A model generated the notes under the pieces. The model worked only from the letters and a program-made list of their open reading frames with translations, was not told where the DNA came from and made no database searches. This document shows, in pieces, positions 12,979 through 13,088 of a stretch of DNA of 13,088 nucleotides. Position 1 is the first letter of the stretch. Each line of letters opens with the position of its first letter. This DNA comes from Methylophilus sp. GTDB taxonomy: Bacteria; Pseudomonadota; Gammaproteobacteria; Burkholderiales; Methylophilaceae. The DNA is taken from assembly GCA_027489475.1 (NCBI GenBank), contig JAIXZQ010000371.1, positions 1 through 13,088 of the forward strand, written 5' to 3'. The position numbers and the translations under genes are program-made.

Positions 12979-13088
12979 CTAATGCAACACTTGCAGCATC
13001 TGCTGCTGAGCGTCAATGAGCCAATGATTAATCGGCTGCACCATGGCAGGCAAACTCAGCCAGATCATCAACAGCCCGACGCCTATGG
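12979..13088 (-). CDS. fliR: Probable flagellar export gate protein FliR (3' fragment)
   Basis: The last 36 codons of a - strand gene that continues past the right edge, with stop TAG at 12979-12981. The visible tail is a hydrophobic helix (IGVGLLMIWLSLPAMVQPI) followed by an amphipathic end (NHWLIDAQQQMLQVLH). This matches the final membrane helix and short tail expected of FliR, the inner-membrane component of the flagellar type III export gate, where a Gly-Leu-rich helix ending Leu-Pro is common. A fliP-fliQ-fliR operon converging on flgL would fit a flagellar locus. The fragment is short, so another membrane protein cannot be excluded. Confidence 0.6.
   Translation of the reverse strand, partial: IGVGLLMIWLSLPAMVQPINHWLIDAQQQMLQVLH

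Noticed and set aside
1..13088. A novel defence, mobile or biosynthetic system hidden among the genes.
   Set aside because: Every substantial coding region is accounted for by Uup, a standard Flg protein or the fliR-like tail. No long gap, transposase, repeat array or unknown protein remains.

Overview
The window is a nearly complete flagellar flg gene cluster from a Gram-negative proteobacterium. P-ring (FlgI), L-ring (FlgH) and LPS-side assembly genes are all present. FlgJ carries its own C-terminal peptidoglycan hydrolase domain, as is usual in beta- and gammaproteobacteria. Base composition is moderate (about half G+C by eye). Gene order and protein style suggest a betaproteobacterium, possibly of the Methylophilaceae; that placement is an impression, not something proven by the sequence.

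Layout. (1) Positions 1-501 hold the 3' end of an ABC-F ATPase gene of the Uup type on the + strand, followed by a perfect A-tract/T-tract stem (609-646) that can terminate transcription from both sides. (2) Positions 661-2340 hold flgN, flgM and flgA on the - strand, transcribed in the order flgA-flgM-flgN. An internal, near-consensus sigma-28 (FliA) promoter sits between flgA and flgM. (3) Positions 2341-2596 are a divergent control region rich in inverted repeats, with a second, weaker sigma-28-like sequence pointing toward flgA. (4) Positions 2597-10098 hold flgB-C-D-E-F-G-H-I-J on the + strand, closely packed with good Shine-Dalgarno sites. Two hairpins lie in the 100-nt flgE-flgF gap. 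(5) Positions 10099-10263 carry a textbook sigma-28 promoter in front of flgK-flgL, which end at a strong intrinsic terminator (12861-12897). (6) The right edge holds the last 36 codons of a convergent - strand gene that looks like fliR.

How the genes work together. FlgB, FlgC, FlgF and FlgG build the rod. FlgJ caps the rod and opens the peptidoglycan. FlgA helps FlgI form the P-ring, and FlgH forms the L-ring. FlgD caps and FlgE builds the hook. FlgK and FlgL form the hook-filament junction, with FlgN as their export chaperone. FlgM holds sigma-28 inactive until the hook is finished and FlgM is exported. The two clear sigma-28 promoters lie in front of flgMN and flgKL, meaning the anti-sigma factor, the chaperone and the chaperone's clients are all placed under the sigma factor that FlgM controls.

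I see no mobile element, CRISPR array, RNA gene, foreign island or unknown protein system. The interesting material is regulatory: the sigma-28 sites, the structured divergent region, the flgM leader hairpin, the flgE-flgF hairpins and a minigene overlapping the flgK ribosome-binding site.
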